NCBI GenBank assembly: GCA_030040055.1 | Contig: JASHUK010000079.1 | Span: forward strand, 1-5,556 | Direction of reading: 5' to 3' | DNA from: Nitrososphaerales archaeon | GTDB lineage: Archaea > Thermoproteota > Nitrososphaeria > Nitrososphaerales > Gagatemarchaeaceae | DNA: 5,556 bases | Part shown: positions 4,549 through 5,556 of the stretch, one piece after another | How the letters are laid out: each line of letters starts with the position of its first letter | How positions within the stretch are numbered: position 1 is the stretch's first letter | Made by a program: the position numbers and the translations under genes | Notes under the pieces: generated by a model | The model's database searches: none | The model's input: only the letters and a program-made list of their open reading frames with translations | What the model was told of the DNA's origin: nothing

Positions 4549-5556
4549 ATGGTGGAGATCAGGAAGGACTACTTCAGCGAGAAGCTTTCGATCATACTCC
4601 CGGACAGGGGGCTGAAGCCCGGGCAGACGGTACCGCAGAAGGCCGAGAAGTGCAACTACTGCCCGGGGAACGAGGAGATGACCCCGCCTGCGGACCTCGT
4701 CCTTGTGAAGCGGGGGGACACGCTGCTGAAGCAGACCGACGCCGAGGACGACGTGGTGCAGGGGTGGGCAGTCAGGATATTCCCTTCGAAGGCTCCGCTG
4801 GTCACCCCCACGGCGCCCGCGTCGTACGGCGAGGCCCCGCACTACAGCGAGCCCGCGGTCGGATACCACTACGTCCTGGTGGCGACGCCTAAGCACGACC
4901 AGGGCTTCTCGAAGATAGACGTCGAGCAGTGGACCAACATTCTCGCATCGATGCAGGACAAGGTGCGGTGGCTCTACTCGCAGAAAGGGGTGGGGTACGT
5001 CCTCGCCTACGCCAACAGCGAGTCGGAGGGGACCCCTACCGCCGTCCACCCGAGCATCCAGATACTCACCACCCCCAGGGTCCCTCCAGCCGTCGAGCAG
5101 GAGGCAGAGAGGGTGCAGGCTTCGCTGAACGAGCTCGGGATCTGCCCGATGTGCCAGGTCGTCGCGACGGAGACCGGAGGCCCCAGGCAGATACTCGCCA
5201 CGGACTTCTTCATCTCGTTCGCCCCGTGGGTCTCGACGCAAGCCTACGAGTATTGGATCTATCCGAAGAGGCACACCACAAGCGTGCTGAAGCTCTCGCA
5301 GAAGGAGATGATGGACCTGGCGCTGATGCTTAGGTCGACTCTCGGGGGCATGGCTCGGGCCCTCCAGACGGAGACATTCACGATGGTCTTCCACAGCTCG
5401 TCGGAGAAGAAGACCACGAAGCAGATACACTGGCACATGGAGATCTACCCCGGGAGGGCGAGGCCGGCGGGGCTGGAACTGGGCGGGGGGGTCTACGTCA
5501 GCGACTTCTCCCCCGAAGCGGCGGCGCAGGTCCTCGGGGCCAGCGCGAGGAAGGAG
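4549..5556 (+). CDS. galT: GalT-family (galactose-1-phosphate uridylyltransferase-like) protein with altered HPH motif, 3' end cut by window
   Basis: 336 residues, open at the right edge but probably close to its end, since the family's C-terminal L-E-L-G-G-G-V-Y-V...S-P-E-A-A segment (309-325) is present. It has two HIT-like halves. Domain 1: C35-N-Y-C38-P-G-N-E, T-P-K-H116 and H167-P-S-I-Q171 supply the four ligands of the GalT zinc site (E. coli C52, C55, H115, H164) and the active-site Gln (Q168). Domain 2: C199-P-M-C202, E-Y-W-I-Y-P-K-R-H (234-242), and F-H282-S-S plus H294-W-H296-M-E-I-Y-P, matching the iron ligands H281, H296 and H298; a Glu near 183-187 would be E182. Canonical enzymes swap UMP between UDP-glucose and galactose-1-phosphate through a covalent His (E. 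coli H166, second His of HPH); here that position is Ser169. The family call is firm, the reaction is not. ATG 4549 fits the upstream TATA-like box. Confidence 0.82.
   Translation, partial: MVEIRKDYFSEKLSIILPDRGLKPGQTVPQKAEKCNYCPGNEEMTPPADLVLVKRGDTLLKQTDAEDDVVQGWAVRIFPSKAPLVTPTAPASYGEAPHYSEPAVGYHYVLVATPKHDQGFSKIDVEQWTNILASMQDKVRWLYSQKGVGYVLAYANSESEGTPTAVHPSIQILTTPRVPPAVEQEAERVQASLNELGICPMCQVVATETGGPRQILATDFFISFAPWVSTQAYEYWIYPKRHTTSVLKLSQKEMMDLALMLRSTLGGMARALQTETFTMVFHSSSEKKTTKQIHWHMEIYPGRARPAGLELGGGVYVSDFSPEAAAQVLGASARKE

Noticed and set aside
4525..5436. Long - strand frame opposite the GalT-family gene
   Set aside because: Low-complexity Arg/Leu-rich shadow; the + strand frame has the paired metal motifs of the GalT family.
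1..5556. CRISPR array, tRNA/rRNA gene, insertion sequence, toxin-antitoxin or phage module
   Set aside because: I saw no regularly spaced direct repeats, cloverleaf-like GGTTC box, transposase motif or terminal inverted repeats; nearly all bases are covered by recognisable housekeeping-type genes.

Overview
The window looks like archaeal chromosomal DNA: GC-rich, strongly GC-biased at third codon positions, with heavy use of AGG arginine codons. It carries an Alba chromatin protein and an archaeal-type cofactor-independent phosphoglycerate mutase. Several genes have an A/T-rich TATA-like box about 26-27 bases before the start codon, the usual spacing for leaderless archaeal transcripts. The Ig-like surface protein and the high GC would fit a Thermoproteota lineage (Nitrososphaeria or Bathyarchaeia type), but this placement is inference without a search.

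Layout. The left edge holds the C-terminal end of a secreted or surface protein made of tandem Ig-like repeats (to 376, +). It is followed by alba (471-833, +), which converges on a small GIY-YIG protein (863-1222, -). An A/T-rich divergent promoter (about 1223-1283) separates that gene from a lysA-like PLP decarboxylase (1284-2603, +), followed after 28 bases by a type II thymidine kinase, tdk (2632-3198, +). tdk converges, with 19 bases between stops, on apgM (3218-4447, -). A 101-base divergent region with two opposed TATA-like boxes then leads to a GalT-family protein (4549 to the right edge, +).

How the genes relate. This is mostly housekeeping: chromatin (Alba), glycolysis/gluconeogenesis (ApgM), nucleotide salvage (Tdk), amino-acid or polyamine-type decarboxylation (LysA-like) and sugar-nucleotide metabolism (GalT-like). 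Only the lysA-like/tdk pair looks like a possible operon. apgM and the GalT-like gene share a divergent promoter region and could be co-regulated in sugar-phosphate metabolism.

I found no mobile element, CRISPR array, structural RNA gene or defence system. The observation most worth following up is that the GalT-family protein keeps the expected metal ligands and the active-site Gln but has Ser where the nucleophilic His of the HPH motif belongs. The second is that the LysA-like enzyme has the PLP-binding and catalytic motifs but lacks the usual DAP-decarboxylase substrate motif, so its substrate is open.
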